Notes: generated by a model from the letters alone, not told the origin. DNA of 64,000 nucleotides from Palsa-1400 sp036501625 (GCA_036501625.1 DASXZY010000008.1:261416-325415); one strand, 5' to 3'. Positions 15,822 to 25,821 are shown, counted from the stretch's first letter. Translations and numbers: made by a program.

Positions 15822-16619
15822 ATGAAACCACGATTGCTCTTTTTGGCCGCCATGCTGCTGGCCGGTGCGTCCGCTCTTGCCCAGCCCTGGGCCAAGGAGA
15901 AATTGGAAAAATCACCGCGCCACGGCGAATGGGTGGATGTCAAGAACGGCGACCGCACCGTTCATTGCTTCATCGTCTATCCGGAGGTCAAGAATCCCGC
16001 GCCGGCTGTCGTCGTCATCCATGAGATTTTCGGTTTGACGGATTGGGTGCGGGACGTGGCCGACCAATTGGCGGCGGCGGGTTATATCGCCATCGCGCCA
16101 GACTTGCTTTCGGGCACAGGGCCTAATGGCGGCGGGAGTTCCTCGTTCGCCAGCTTCGACGACGTCCGGCCCGTGATTTCCAAGCTGCCGCCGGATCAAA
16201 TCACAGGCGACTTGAACGCGGCGGCGGATTACTTGAAGACGCTGCCCTCGTGCAATGGCAAATTGGCGGTGGCTGGATTTTGCTGGGGCGGCGGGCAGTC
16301 ATTCAGGTTCGCGTGCAACCGGGCGGATTTGAAGGCGGCGTTTGTTTTTTACGGGCCGCCGCCGCCAGCCGCGGACATGGCGAAGATCAATTGCCCGGTC
16401 GATGGTTTTTACGCGGAAATGGACAACCGCATCAGTTCGACCATTCCCAAAACGGAGAAGGCCATGAAGGACGCCGGCAAGACTTATGAAGCGGTCATCT
16501 ACGACGGGGCCGGGCACGGATTCATGAGGGCGGGCGAAGACCCGGAAGGATCGGACGCCAATAAAAAGGCGCACGACAAGGGATGGGAGAGCATGAAGGC
16601 CGGGCTGGGAAAACTCTAA
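15822..16619 (+). CDS. Exported dienelactone hydrolase-family protein
   Basis: The 265-residue protein starts with a clear signal peptide (LLFLAAMLLAGASALAQ). The alpha/beta-hydrolase domain has the dienelactone hydrolase nucleophile motif GFCWGG (Cys154), Asp201 in AEMDNR and His232 in GAGHGF. VVVIHEIFGLTDWVRDVADQL is also typical. Family members open cyclic lactones or cleave small esters; the substrate here is unknown. A periplasmic location is likely from the signal. It stands alone, converging on the ABC permease gene. Confidence 0.88.
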   Translation: MKPRLLFLAAMLLAGASALAQPWAKEKLEKSPRHGEWVDVKNGDRTVHCFIVYPEVKNPAPAVVVIHEIFGLTDWVRDVADQLAAAGYIAIAPDLLSGTGPNGGGSSSFASFDDVRPVISKLPPDQITGDLNAAADYLKTLPSCNGKLAVAGFCWGGGQSFRFACNRADLKAAFVFYGPPPPAADMAKINCPVDGFYAEMDNRISSTIPKTEKAMKDAGKTYEAVIYDGAGHGFMRAGEDPEGSDANKKAHDKGWESMKAGLGKL

Positions 16620-16629
16620 GCCCCGGCGA

Positions 16630-18219
16630 TTAGTGGAACGCGTAGTTGCGCTTCTGCAAATTGCGGTTTAGGTATTCCAGGACAAGGCCGGCGGAAAAAA
16701 GATTCCCGACTAAAATGGCCAGGCAAAGGGACGGCGGTCCCACTGCTGCCAACCGTACCGCAAACATCCCTATGAACATGATGCCGGCAAACGGGGCCGC
16801 CAGCAACGCCATCCACGTCAGCGCGGCGGCGAGGAACAGGTTTCTTACGTGCAACGCGCAGAATGTCGCGAATACCGGCAGCGTGAGATAAATGGCGATG
16901 ATTTCAACGTCAATCACCCAGAACCAATTGGAACCCGCATCGGGAATCATGGTGTGGACCGCAAAGTCCGAAGCGACCAATAAAAGAACGGACGGCAGAA
17001 ACTGCTTCCAAAGCCCCCAGACGCGGCCGACGATAATTTCTTTGACAGAGATCGGCGAGACTAGGATCAATTCGAGCGCGCCGCTGCGCCGTTCCTGGAG
17101 GAAGCCGTTGACGCCGGCGTAGGTGTAGGCAGCCGCCAGCACGGCCAGAAGAAATGTCACGGTGGCGGCCAGATGGTAGGGCTGGCTGCCGTCGATGGCG
17201 GCGCATTCCAGCAAAACGAACAGCAGGCACAGGCCCCATTTGCTGACGCGCGCTTTCCAGGAATATTGCTGGAGCCAGGCGATGGGATTCCATTCCTTGG
17301 TGCGCCTCAGATGGTCCGCAAACCAGCGGGCAAAGAGCGGCGTGCAATAGCGCCTGACCAAGCTCTGTTGGCGCTTGGATGGAATCTTGTCCTGCCACGA
17401 TTTTTCGATGCGCCAGCCGGCAAAACGAAGCGTGATCAGGAGCACGATGGCGGCTATGGTCAATTTTACGGCCAGCGGAGTGACGAAGGCGGGAACGGAA
17501 CGCACTACCGCGGGCGGCCTGGCCGGCCGCCCCATCGACCGGTTCCACATTATGACCCTCCCGTTCGGTGAGGCCGCAAAAAACACGGGGTTGGGGTACC
17601 CGCCGCGCCATAGGCCGGGGCCGTAGCTGCTCCCAAACGGGTTTTTGAGCTCCGAAAAGCGGTAACCGGCAGGCCCGCCGATAAAAATCCCCATGAGCAA
17701 GAATGCCAGGATGAAAGCAAGGGCGCGATTATCGGTCAAGGTCGAGGCGAGCATGCCCGCCGCCAGGCACAACATGGCGGCGCACAATTCCGCGACCAGG
17801 CAAACAACCACATCCGCCCAAGTCACGCCGCCGTTGAGAAAGGGCAGTGTGAGGATTGGCACCATGGCCAGCCACAACATGACGGCCCGCAGAACTTGGG
17901 CCATCGTTTTGCCCACGACGATGCCGGGGGCGGTCAGCGGAGTCATGAAAAGCAGGCCGAGCGTGCCTTCGCGCCGTTCGCGGGCCAGACAATCGGCCGT
18001 CAGAGCCGGAACCAGGGCGCAAATCAGCCAAAGCAGCAAAATGTGGATATTCTCGAAGAGTTCAAGCCCCATGCCGACTTGCGTGGCAGTGTCCGCGAGC
18101 ACGCAAAAGACGGCCACGCCGCAGAGAGCGCCCCCTGCCCTGAGCCAAGGCCCCAGCGGCCATCGCGCGGTCGCGCGAAGTTCGCGTTGCACCACCGGCC
18201 AGACTCCGCCGCCGAACAT
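16630..18219 (-). CDS. ABC-2 type transporter permease
   Basis: This 529-residue membrane protein has about ten to twelve hydrophobic segments, including AAIVLLITLRFAGW, LAATVTFLLAVLAAAYTYA and LFLAAALTWMALLAAPF. The motif ERREGTLGLLFMTPL and a second ERRSGALELILVSPISVKEIIVGR match the two halves of ABC-2 permeases. It follows its ATPase gene by 13 bases. With the ATPase and the 716-residue protein it forms an export or membrane-remodelling complex similar in layout to GldA/F/G; the cargo is unknown. Confidence 0.88.
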   Translation of the reverse strand: MFGGGVWPVVQRELRATARWPLGPWLRAGGALCGVAVFCVLADTATQVGMGLELFENIHILLLWLICALVPALTADCLARERREGTLGLLFMTPLTAPGIVVGKTMAQVLRAVMLWLAMVPILTLPFLNGGVTWADVVVCLVAELCAAMLCLAAGMLASTLTDNRALAFILAFLLMGIFIGGPAGYRFSELKNPFGSSYGPGLWRGGYPNPVFFAASPNGRVIMWNRSMGRPARPPAVVRSVPAFVTPLAVKLTIAAIVLLITLRFAGWRIEKSWQDKIPSKRQQSLVRRYCTPLFARWFADHLRRTKEWNPIAWLQQYSWKARVSKWGLCLLFVLLECAAIDGSQPYHLAATVTFLLAVLAAAYTYAGVNGFLQERRSGALELILVSPISVKEIIVGRVWGLWKQFLPSVLLLVASDFAVHTMIPDAGSNWFWVIDVEIIAIYLTLPVFATFCALHVRNLFLAAALTWMALLAAPFAGIMFIGMFAVRLAAVGPPSLCLAILVGNLFSAGLVLEYLNRNLQKRNYAFH

Positions 18220-18232
18220 CGAATTTCCTGTT

Positions 18233-19207
18233 TTATTGAGTTTCGCCGCGAGTCACGCGCAGGAACACTTCTTCCAGGCCCAATTCATCTTCCCACAGGC
18301 CCGTGAACTTGACGCCGCCGCTCACCAGGGCCTCCGGCAGGAAGGACGGGTCCACCTGATGATTGACAAAAGTCACCTTAACCTGGCCATCCACGGCCAC
18401 CGCTTCGGTCACTTCGGGGCGCGCCTTGAGCAATTCCACCGCCCGGGTGGAATCTCCTTGCGTGACGACCCAATAGATTAGACCGGCTGCCATCTGATCC
18501 CTCACGCCTTGAACGGGGCCGCTGTAAATGAGTTTGCCTTTTTCGATGATGGCCACGCGATTGCACAGGGTCTGCAACTCGCTGAGGATGTGGGAGGAAA
18601 TAATGATCGTTTTGCCCATGCGCTGAAGCTCCTGCAGGATGGCCATCATCTCGATGCGCGCGCGGGGGTCCAGGCCGCTGGCCGGTTCGTCCAGCAGAAG
18701 GACTTTTGGATCGTGAATGAGCACGCGGGCCAGCCCGAGGCGCTGTTGCATGCCGCGGCTGAGGGCGCCGATGATCGAGCCGCGCTTTTCGGCCAGCCCG
18801 ACCAGCTCCAAAACATCGTTGACAGTCTTTTCCCGCTGCGCCGTCGGGATTTTGTAACAGGCGCCGAAGAAATCCAGATATTCGGTCACCTCCATGTCCT
18901 TATAGACGCCAAAGAAATCGGGCATGTAACCGATGACATGGCGGACGGCGTCGGCCTCGCGGATGACATCGTGGCCGAGGACTTTGGCGGTGCCGGCGCT
19001 GGGCGCGAGGAAGGTCGCCAGGATGCGCAGCGTGGTGGTCTTGCCCGCGCCGTTGGAACCAATGAAACCGAAAAGGTCGCCACGATTGATGACCAGATTC
19101 AAATCGTTGAGCGCCGTGATATTGCCGTAGGCGCGCGTCAAATGAACGGTTTCAACGGCGGGCACGGGCGGCGCTGAGATCGGCGGGTTTCCGGGTGCGG
19201 AGCTCAT
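18233..19207 (-). CDS. ABC transporter ATP-binding protein
   Basis: The 324-residue protein has Walker A GSNGAGKTTTLR, the Q-loop region near YMPDFFGVYKDMEV, signature LSRGMQQRLGLARVL, Walker B VLLLDEPASGLDPRARIE and switch His in ISSHILSEL. A C-terminal domain of about 90 residues follows, as in DrrA/YhaQ-like exporters. It powers the adjacent permease, and the genes are co-directional with short spacing. Confidence 0.95.
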   Translation of the reverse strand: MSSAPGNPPISAPPVPAVETVHLTRAYGNITALNDLNLVINRGDLFGFIGSNGAGKTTTLRILATFLAPSAGTAKVLGHDVIREADAVRHVIGYMPDFFGVYKDMEVTEYLDFFGACYKIPTAQREKTVNDVLELVGLAEKRGSIIGALSRGMQQRLGLARVLIHDPKVLLLDEPASGLDPRARIEMMAILQELQRMGKTIIISSHILSELQTLCNRVAIIEKGKLIYSGPVQGVRDQMAAGLIYWVVTQGDSTRAVELLKARPEVTEAVAVDGQVKVTFVNHQVDPSFLPEALVSGGVKFTGLWEDELGLEEVFLRVTRGETQ

Positions 19208-19217
19208 AGTTGCGAGT

Positions 19218-21368
19218 TTAGGTTTTCACCGGCACGACCAGCCGGAAGAGGGTGTCGCTATGATAGCGTTTGGGGGTGAATTGGTTCAACTTCGCGGGAG
19301 AATGGTTGCCGTCCCAGGCCAGCAAAATCGCGAAAGGCCCGGTCGTGAAGCGGCTGATGTCGAGGCTCGACGGCCCCGTGAAGTTGTTCCAGGCTTGCTG
19401 GTCCTGGTTGTTGATGTAGCTGAGAAAGGACGCGGCCTCTGTGGCGGCCCGGGGATTGGGAATATAATTGGCGTTGTTGCCGAAGCTTTGGTTGAGGGCC
19501 TGCACGGCCTCGCGGAAACTTTGTGAGTACTGCCTGGCCATTTCGCCAATCGCGGTGCCGCCGCGGTCCGAGACTGGGAAGGTTTTTGTCTGGCCAGCCG
19601 GAACGTCGCCCAGGGTGTAGATGCTGCCGCCCAGAACCACCCGCAAGCCGGGCAAATCATGGTCCAAGCTATTCGTAACCGTCACGTCCCATCCGCCGCT
19701 GTTGTGCTCGACGGCCATGCCCAGCGGTTGCGCCGCCTTCTCAATCCAATCGCTGACAAACATTTCGCTGGTCCAAACCTGGACAAAAGCGTCGGCCTGG
19801 AAATTGTTCCCCAACTGGTTGACCGTGGCGCCGCCGTGTTCCTGGTTGCCGCCGAAATTGCCCATGTATTCGCCGCGCAGGGAGGCGAATTTCTCGCTCC
19901 CAGCCAGTTGATAATGGGCGTTGTTGGGTGAATAAATGGAAACGTAAGTCTGACCGCGCAGCACGGCATGGTCCTCGCTGGGCAGGACATCGACTACATT
20001 CAGTTCGTTCCATTCCAATTCGCCGGCGCGCAGATGGAAGCCGATAAAATAAATGAGCGCGGAGAAAAAGACGACGTAACAGGGAAAAGTGATCCACGTG
20101 AGCATTTGCCGGTTGAGCTTTTTAAGGCAGTACTGGTCCAGCGGCCCGATGACTACCAGATAGGCAACCAGCAGGGCCAGCAGCCAGCCCAGCGGCAGCT
20201 TGCGCACTTGCTTGGTTTCAATGATGGCCCGGAAAATTCCGTCGCTGCTCAAACGGTTGGCCAGGACCGTGGCATTTTGATTGAGAAAAACCCCGGGGGC
20301 GACCCCGGCCAGTTTGCTCCAGAACCAAGTCCGGTTTTTCCACGAAATAAACGGCTCCCGCTCCGCGTTGAACATCAGTACCGTGATGGTTCCGCGCCCG
20401 CGGATGCCCTCTATGGCGAAGGGCGCGCCGCCATCTCCGATCAAAACTTTTCCATCGCGCATCTGCCCCGTGGCGATCGACATGGGAGCGGCGTCGAATT
20501 GCACGTCGTCGGCGCCGGAGTCTGCAAGGTCCAAGGCGGCGCCGGGCTTTTGGCGGCGGGGCTTGGCCTGGGCGGCGGCGTCCGAGTAGCTGGCCGCGCC
20601 TCTGGCCCATTCCTGCAGGGCCTCGTGCGAGTTCGCATTTCCAATGGAGGAAACGGTGCAGGGCAGCAAATCGCGCAGCCATGCGGTGCCGTTGACGTCT
20701 GTCAATTGTTCGATGCCCACGACCAGGTGGCCGCCGTCTTGCAGCCAGGCCATGAGCGCGTTGACCTGGCCGACGCTTAGTTCCACCGCCTTTTCCGAGC
20801 TAAGATAAAGCATGTTGATGCCATCCAGCGCCAGCGGGTTTTCCGGGAAAAGGGACGTTTGCAGGCGCGCCACCGGATATTTGGTGTCGCCGTTCTGGCT
20901 GGACAGCACCTCCGGCAAGGCTGGTGCGCCGCCGACGGTTCGGGCCAGGGCGGCGACGAGCGGCAAATTGTTCTTCATGACGCGGGTCGGCTGGAGCGCC
21001 TGTTCGCCGCGGACTTTACCGCTTTCATCCAGCAGGCGGGCCGTCCAGTCCACGGCGGTGGTGAAGACGGGAATGGTAATGCGCTTGCGGGTATTGGTCG
21101 GCAAATCGAGCTTGAAACGGCGCGATTGCCCGGCCCCAAATTGCGCGGCTGAGACTTCGACCGTGGCATTAAAGGCGGGGCCGTCGTTGTAAATCTCGCA
21201 AGTGACAGGGAACCAGCTTCGCTCCGGCAGAATATTGTCGTAACCCAGAAACGCGTCGAACCGCAAATCGGCGCGGGCTGCCAGCGCGGCGAGGCTTAAA
21301 AGAGCCGCCCACACGAACCAGGCGCTTCGCCTTGGAATGAGCTTCCCCATCATCGTCTTAAGCGGCAT
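19218..21368 (-). CDS. Large membrane protein of the ABC-2 gene set
   Basis: The start is placed at ATG 21368, since longer in-frame starts would run into the divergent lipoprotein gene. The 716-residue product has a signal segment (FVWAALLSLAALAARA), a long exported region with a glutamine-amidotransferase-like fold segment (MLYLSSEKAVELSVGQVNAL, WLQDGGHLVVG), then two membrane helices (LGWLLALLVAYLVVIGPL and CYVVFFSALIYFIGF). A soluble C-terminal domain follows. Similar proteins accompany ABC-2 ATPase/permease pairs. The biochemical role is not known. Confidence 0.8.
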   Translation of the reverse strand: MPLKTMMGKLIPRRSAWFVWAALLSLAALAARADLRFDAFLGYDNILPERSWFPVTCEIYNDGPAFNATVEVSAAQFGAGQSRRFKLDLPTNTRKRITIPVFTTAVDWTARLLDESGKVRGEQALQPTRVMKNNLPLVAALARTVGGAPALPEVLSSQNGDTKYPVARLQTSLFPENPLALDGINMLYLSSEKAVELSVGQVNALMAWLQDGGHLVVGIEQLTDVNGTAWLRDLLPCTVSSIGNANSHEALQEWARGAASYSDAAAQAKPRRQKPGAALDLADSGADDVQFDAAPMSIATGQMRDGKVLIGDGGAPFAIEGIRGRGTITVLMFNAEREPFISWKNRTWFWSKLAGVAPGVFLNQNATVLANRLSSDGIFRAIIETKQVRKLPLGWLLALLVAYLVVIGPLDQYCLKKLNRQMLTWITFPCYVVFFSALIYFIGFHLRAGELEWNELNVVDVLPSEDHAVLRGQTYVSIYSPNNAHYQLAGSEKFASLRGEYMGNFGGNQEHGGATVNQLGNNFQADAFVQVWTSEMFVSDWIEKAAQPLGMAVEHNSGGWDVTVTNSLDHDLPGLRVVLGGSIYTLGDVPAGQTKTFPVSDRGGTAIGEMARQYSQSFREAVQALNQSFGNNANYIPNPRAATEAASFLSYINNQDQQAWNNFTGPSSLDISRFTTGPFAILLAWDGNHSPAKLNQFTPKRYHSDTLFRLVVPVKT

Positions 21369-21438
21369 AGGTTGCGTAACTGGGAGACTTATAGCGCAAA
21401 CCTTGCGGAAGAAAAGGCAAAATGATACAGGCTGATGG

Positions 21439-22482
21439 ATGAACAACAACCTTTGCAGATTCACGGCCGCCCCTGCCCTTCTCGCACTCATAATCCTGGC
21501 GGGATGCGCGGCACCGCAATCAACCATGCCCGTTCTGCCGCGTTTTACCGCCGCCGATGTCCCGGCCGCGGGTCCTGAAGAAATTCCGATTGACCCGCCC
21601 ACCTGGACCGTGACGCCGGGCGACGACAGCCGCGCCCTGGCCCGGCATCCGATGCTCTACATTGGCGAGGGCTGCAACAAAATGTTTGTCATCGACGGCG
21701 GCAAGGTCATTTGGACTTACTCCACGGGCAAGGGATGGGAGTACGACGACGCCTGGCTGCTCTCCAATGGGAACATTCTTTTTTCCCGCATGAGCTATGC
21801 CGCCGAAGTGACGCCGCAAAAGAAAATCGTTTGGCGCCTGGATGCGGACAAAGGCGGCGAAATCCATTCGGTGCAGCCCATCGGCTTGGACAGGGTGCTC
21901 ATCATGCAAAATGGGACGCCGGCCCGGCTGATGATCGTCAATAAGAAAACGGGCGCGGTCGAGATGCGGCACGACATTCCGCAATCCGTGGCCGGAGCGG
22001 GCGTGCATGGGCAATTTCGGCGCGTTCGCATCACCGCCGCGGGCACTTACCTGCTCTCCTGCCTGCAAGCCGGCAAAGTTGTGGAATACGACAAGGCATT
22101 CAAGGAGATTTGGTCTTACACCATCCGCAGCCCCTGGGCGGCCGTCCGCTTGAAGAATGGCAACACGCTCATCACCGACGAGCGCGATGAACTGGCTCGC
22201 GAAGTCAACCCCGCCGGAGAAACGGCCTGGGAGTTTCGGCTGTCTGAATTGCCGGGCGAGCTTGGGTTTTCCGGAAGCCAGAGTTGCGTCCGGCTGGCCA
22301 ATGGAAACACCCTGTTTTGCTCGCGCGCCGACAACGGCAAGAGGCCGCAATTGGTGGAGGTGACGCCGGACAAAAAGGCCGTTTGGTCGCTGAAAGATTG
22401 GAAAGACCTCGGCCCTGCCACGGCCATCCAAGTGCTGGACGATCCCGGCGTTCCCGAAATCCCCGGCAGCTTGCAAAGGTGA
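21439..22482 (+). CDS. Beta-propeller lipoprotein (PQQ-like/arylsulfotransferase-like repeats)
   Basis: The 347-residue protein has a lipobox ILAGC with Cys23, so it is likely a lipoprotein outside the cytoplasm. The mature part has repeated blades with GNILFSR, GNTLITDE and GNTLFCSR, plus 'KIVWRLDADKGGEIHS', typical of PQQ-like or arylsulfotransferase-type propellers. No catalytic residues are recognised. Its stop overlaps the hypF start as TGATG, so it is translationally coupled to hydrogenase maturation. A structural or electron-transfer link to the hydrogenase is possible but unproven. Confidence 0.8.
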   Translation: MNNNLCRFTAAPALLALIILAGCAAPQSTMPVLPRFTAADVPAAGPEEIPIDPPTWTVTPGDDSRALARHPMLYIGEGCNKMFVIDGGKVIWTYSTGKGWEYDDAWLLSNGNILFSRMSYAAEVTPQKKIVWRLDADKGGEIHSVQPIGLDRVLIMQNGTPARLMIVNKKTGAVEMRHDIPQSVAGAGVHGQFRRVRITAAGTYLLSCLQAGKVVEYDKAFKEIWSYTIRSPWAAVRLKNGNTLITDERDELAREVNPAGETAWEFRLSELPGELGFSGSQSCVRLANGNTLFCSRADNGKRPQLVEVTPDKKAVWSLKDWKDLGPATAIQVLDDPGVPEIPGSLQR

Positions 22483-24779
22483 TGCGAACGGCCATTATCA
22501 TTACCGGAATGGTGCAGGGAGTTGGCTTCCGGCCGTTTGTTTATCGCCTGGCGATGCGGCATAAGTTGCGCGGGTTTGTCAAGAATCAGATGGGCGGCGT
22601 CCGCGTGGAAGTGGAGGGCAGCGACGCGGCAGTGGATGGCTTTCTTGGCGAACTGCCTTCCTCCAAACCGCCGATGGCGCGGATTGATTCCATGCGCATC
22701 GAAACGCTGGCGCCGGGGAACGACGCTGATTTTCAGATCATCGCCAGCGAAGGCGGAGCGGTCGCGGAGGATTTTGTGCCGCCGGATGTGGGAATTTGCG
22801 CGGAATGCCTGGAGGAGCTTTTTGATCCCGGCAATCGCCGCTGGCGCTACCCGTTTATCACATGCATGAATTGCGGGCCGCGCTTGACGCTGATCCAGGC
22901 GATGCCTTACGACCGGGAGCGCACGACCATGGCGGCCTTCCCGCTCTGCCCGCTGTGCCGGGCGGAATACGAAAATCCGGCCAACCGAAGATTTCACGCC
23001 GAGACCACTTGTTGCGCCGCGTGCGGCCCGCGATTGCAATTGCTCGACGGCGCGGGCCGGCCCATCGAGGTGGACGACCCCATCGAGCGGGTGGCGGAAG
23101 AAATTCTGGCCGGGCGCATCGGCGCGCTGAAGGGGCTGGGGGGATTTCATTTGGCCTGCGACGCCCGCAATGAAGGCGCGGTGGCGGAATTGCGGCGGCG
23201 CAAGATGCGCGACGAAAAACCATTCGCGATCATGGCGGCGGATTTGGATGAGACGGCGAAACTTTGCGAATCGGGCGAAGACGAAAAGCGGCTGCTCAAC
23301 TCGCCGCGGCGGCCCATCGTTCTGCTGCGCAAGCGGGCGGGCGCGGGAGTGGCGGAATCGGTGGCCCCGGGCAATCCGTGGCTGGGCGTAATGCTGCCGT
23401 ACACGCCGCTGCACTGTCTTCTCTTGCGCCAGGCCGGCATTCCGCTGGTGATGACGAGCGGCAATGGGCGCGATGATCCGATTGTTTACCAGAACGCGTG
23501 GATGCGGGAAAAACTGGGCGGCCTGGCGGATTTCGTCTTGACGCACAATCGCGCCATTGAATCCCGTTGCGACGATTCGGTCATGCGCGCCAGCGGCGGG
23601 CGGGAGAGGCCGTTGCGGCGCGCGCGCGGGTACTCCCCGGCGCCGATTCCCCTGCCGGCCGAGTGCCCTTTTCCAATTCTCGCCCTTGGAGGGCAGATGA
23701 AATCGGTTTTCGCGCTGGGCCGCGGCGCGCGAGCCATCGTGAGTCATCACTTGGGCGAACTGGATCATCCAGAGGCATTTCGCGGATTCACGGAAGCGCT
23801 GGAACGCTACGAACGGCTTTTTCGATTTGAGCCTGAGTGGCTGGTTCACGATTTGCATCCCGATTACGCTTCAACGATTTACGCGGCGGAACGCGCGCGC
23901 CGGGACGGGTTGCATTGCGTCGCCGCGCAACATCATCACGCGCACATTGCAAGTTGCATGGTTGAGCATGGATTAACGAAGCCCGTCATCGGCGTCGCCT
24001 TCGATGGCACCGGCCTTGGAACTGACGGCACGGTTTGGGGCGGGGAATTTCTGGTGGCTGATTACAATTCGTTCGAGCGGGCGGCGCATTTTCGCTGCGT
24101 CGCGATGCCCGGCGGTGAGGCGGCCATCCGCCAGCCGTGGCGAATGGGCTTCGTTCATTTGCGAGACGCAGGCGAATCAACGGCGGAGATGTGCGAAGGC
24201 ATTTCGCCCCGCGCGCTGAGCGTATTGGCCCGGATGGCCGAAGCCGGAATCAACAGCCCGCGCACTTCAAGCTGCGGACGTCTCTTCGACGCCGTGGCGG
24301 CGATGCTCGGGGTTCGCCGACGCGCGGTCAGTTATGAAGGGCAGGCCGCGATTGAATTGGAATGGCTGGCTTTGCAGACTGCCGGTGACAAATCATATCC
24401 GTTCACTCTGGAATCCGGAGCGCCGATGGTGATCGATACGCGCCCGATCATCGCCTCGGTCGCGCGAGATCTTCGCGACGGAACGGCGAAAAATAAAATC
24501 GCGCGACGATTTCATTCGACAATTTGTGAATTGACTGCCAGAGTTTGCATAGAACTCCGACAGAAGTTTCGGGTGAATGAAGTGGCGTTAAGCGGAGGCG
24601 TATTTATGAATTCAGCGCTTGCTCAGGAATTGCCCGCGCGGCTGGCGCGAGAAAAATTTAACGTTTTCCAACATGCGCAAGTCCCCCCCAATGACGGCGG
24701 CCTCTGCCTTGGGCAATTGGCCATCGCGGCCGCGGCGACGCGGAAGCCGTTGACAGCCAGCGAGGAACTGATACCATGA
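22482..24779 (+). CDS. hypF: Hydrogenase maturation carbamoyltransferase HypF
   Basis: From ATG 22482 the product is 765 residues, normal for HypF. Domains in order: acylphosphatase (GMVQGVGFRPFVYRLA), two zinc fingers (CAECLEELFDPGNRRW and CPLCRAEYENPANRRF, each closed by a CxxC), a YrdC-like domain, and a Kae1-like carbamoyltransferase domain with HHHAHIASCMVEHGL and VALSGGVFMN. HypF uses carbamoyl phosphate and ATP to carbamoylate HypE for the CN ligands of the NiFe site. The hydrogenase genes follow after 46 bases. Confidence 0.97.
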   Translation: MRTAIIITGMVQGVGFRPFVYRLAMRHKLRGFVKNQMGGVRVEVEGSDAAVDGFLGELPSSKPPMARIDSMRIETLAPGNDADFQIIASEGGAVAEDFVPPDVGICAECLEELFDPGNRRWRYPFITCMNCGPRLTLIQAMPYDRERTTMAAFPLCPLCRAEYENPANRRFHAETTCCAACGPRLQLLDGAGRPIEVDDPIERVAEEILAGRIGALKGLGGFHLACDARNEGAVAELRRRKMRDEKPFAIMAADLDETAKLCESGEDEKRLLNSPRRPIVLLRKRAGAGVAESVAPGNPWLGVMLPYTPLHCLLLRQAGIPLVMTSGNGRDDPIVYQNAWMREKLGGLADFVLTHNRAIESRCDDSVMRASGGRERPLRRARGYSPAPIPLPAECPFPILALGGQMKSVFALGRGARAIVSHHLGELDHPEAFRGFTEALERYERLFRFEPEWLVHDLHPDYASTIYAAERARRDGLHCVAAQHHHAHIASCMVEHGLTKPVIGVAFDGTGLGTDGTVWGGEFLVADYNSFERAAHFRCVAMPGGEAAIRQPWRMGFVHLRDAGESTAEMCEGISPRALSVLARMAEAGINSPRTSSCGRLFDAVAAMLGVRRRAVSYEGQAAIELEWLALQTAGDKSYPFTLESGAPMVIDTRPIIASVARDLRDGTAKNKIARRFHSTICELTARVCIELRQKFRVNEVALSGGVFMNSALAQELPARLAREKFNVFQHAQVPPNDGGLCLGQLAIAAAATRKPLTASEELIP

Positions 24780-24825
24780 ATTTATTGTCAAGCGGCGAGC
24801 GCGAACAACTGGCGAGGATTTGCTG

Positions 24826-25821
24826 ATGAACGAGACTGTCAAAGAAATAGATGTTTTGTGGATCACGGCCGGCCTCGGTTGCGACGGGGATACAGTGGCC
24901 ATTACGGCAGCCACGCAGCCCAGCCTGGAAGACATTCTGCTGGGTTTGATTCCGGGAATCCCCAAAGTCAATTTTCACAACCCCGTCCTGGCCGTTGAGA
25001 ACGGCGCGGAGTTTATGCAGTTCTTCCATGACGCCGCCGCCGGAAAGATCGACCCATTCATCCTCGTGATGGAAGGCTCCATCCCGAACGAGAAGAACAA
25101 GACGGAAGGGTACTGGGCCGGGTTTGGCCTCGACGAGACCGGCCAGCCCATCACGACGTGCGAGTGGATCGACCGGCTGGCGCCCAAAGCGTGGGCAGTG
25201 ATGACGGCCGGCACGTGCGCGGCTTACGGCGGCATTCACGCGATGGCCGGAAATCCGACCGGCGCGATGGGCTTGGCGGATTATCTTGGATGGAAATGGA
25301 AATCCAAGGCGGGCATCCCGATTGTCAATGTGCCAGGCTGCCCCGTCCAGCCGGACAATTATATGGAGACGCTGCTGTATCTGCTGCGGCAGGCGGCGGG
25401 CAAGGCGCCGATGATTCCGCTCGACGCGAACATGCGCCCAAATTGGCTCTTTGAACAGACCGTCCACGAGGGCTGCGATCGCGGCGGCTATTACGAACAA
25501 GGCAACTTCGCCAAAGAACACGGCAAAAAGGAATGCATCGTCCGGCAGGGCTGCTGGGGGCCGGTCGTGCAGTGCAACGTCGGCAAGCGCGGCTGGATGA
25601 ACGGCATCGGCGGATGCCCCAATGTCGGGGGAGTTTGCATTGGCTGCACGATGCCGGGATTCCCAGACAAGATGATGCCGTTCATGGAGCAGCCGCCCGG
25701 TTCGATACTTTCATCGCAGGCCATCCAGACTTATGGGAACGCCATCCGGGCGTTGCGCGCTTTCACCCAGGCGACCATGAACAAGGAACCGGCCGAACGG
25801 ACCCCTAATAGCGCCGCATGA
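24826..25821 (+). CDS. hhyS: Group 1h [NiFe] hydrogenase small subunit
   Basis: This 331-residue protein matches the actinobacterial-type (group 1h, formerly group 5) small subunit: LWITAGLGCDGDTVAITAAT, ATQPSLEDILLG and CPVQPDNYMETLLYLL. The proximal cluster motif has one Cys (Cys19) with Asp22 and Cys131, Cys172, fitting the three-Cys/one-Asp ligation found in the Ralstonia enzyme. His214, Cys217, Cys237 and Cys243 fit the distal cluster; Cys250, 264, 271 and 274 fit the medial one. There is no Tat signal, so the enzyme is probably cytoplasmic. The stop overlaps the large-subunit start as ATGA. Confidence 0.95.
   Translation: MNETVKEIDVLWITAGLGCDGDTVAITAATQPSLEDILLGLIPGIPKVNFHNPVLAVENGAEFMQFFHDAAAGKIDPFILVMEGSIPNEKNKTEGYWAGFGLDETGQPITTCEWIDRLAPKAWAVMTAGTCAAYGGIHAMAGNPTGAMGLADYLGWKWKSKAGIPIVNVPGCPVQPDNYMETLLYLLRQAAGKAPMIPLDANMRPNWLFEQTVHEGCDRGGYYEQGNFAKEHGKKECIVRQGCWGPVVQCNVGKRGWMNGIGGCPNVGGVCIGCTMPGFPDKMMPFMEQPPGSILSSQAIQTYGNAIRALRAFTQATMNKEPAERTPNSAA

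Noticed and set aside
22116..23858. 580-codon minus-strand frame opposite hypF and the lipoprotein gene
   Set aside because: Rich in Arg, His and Pro, spans two real genes and matches no family.
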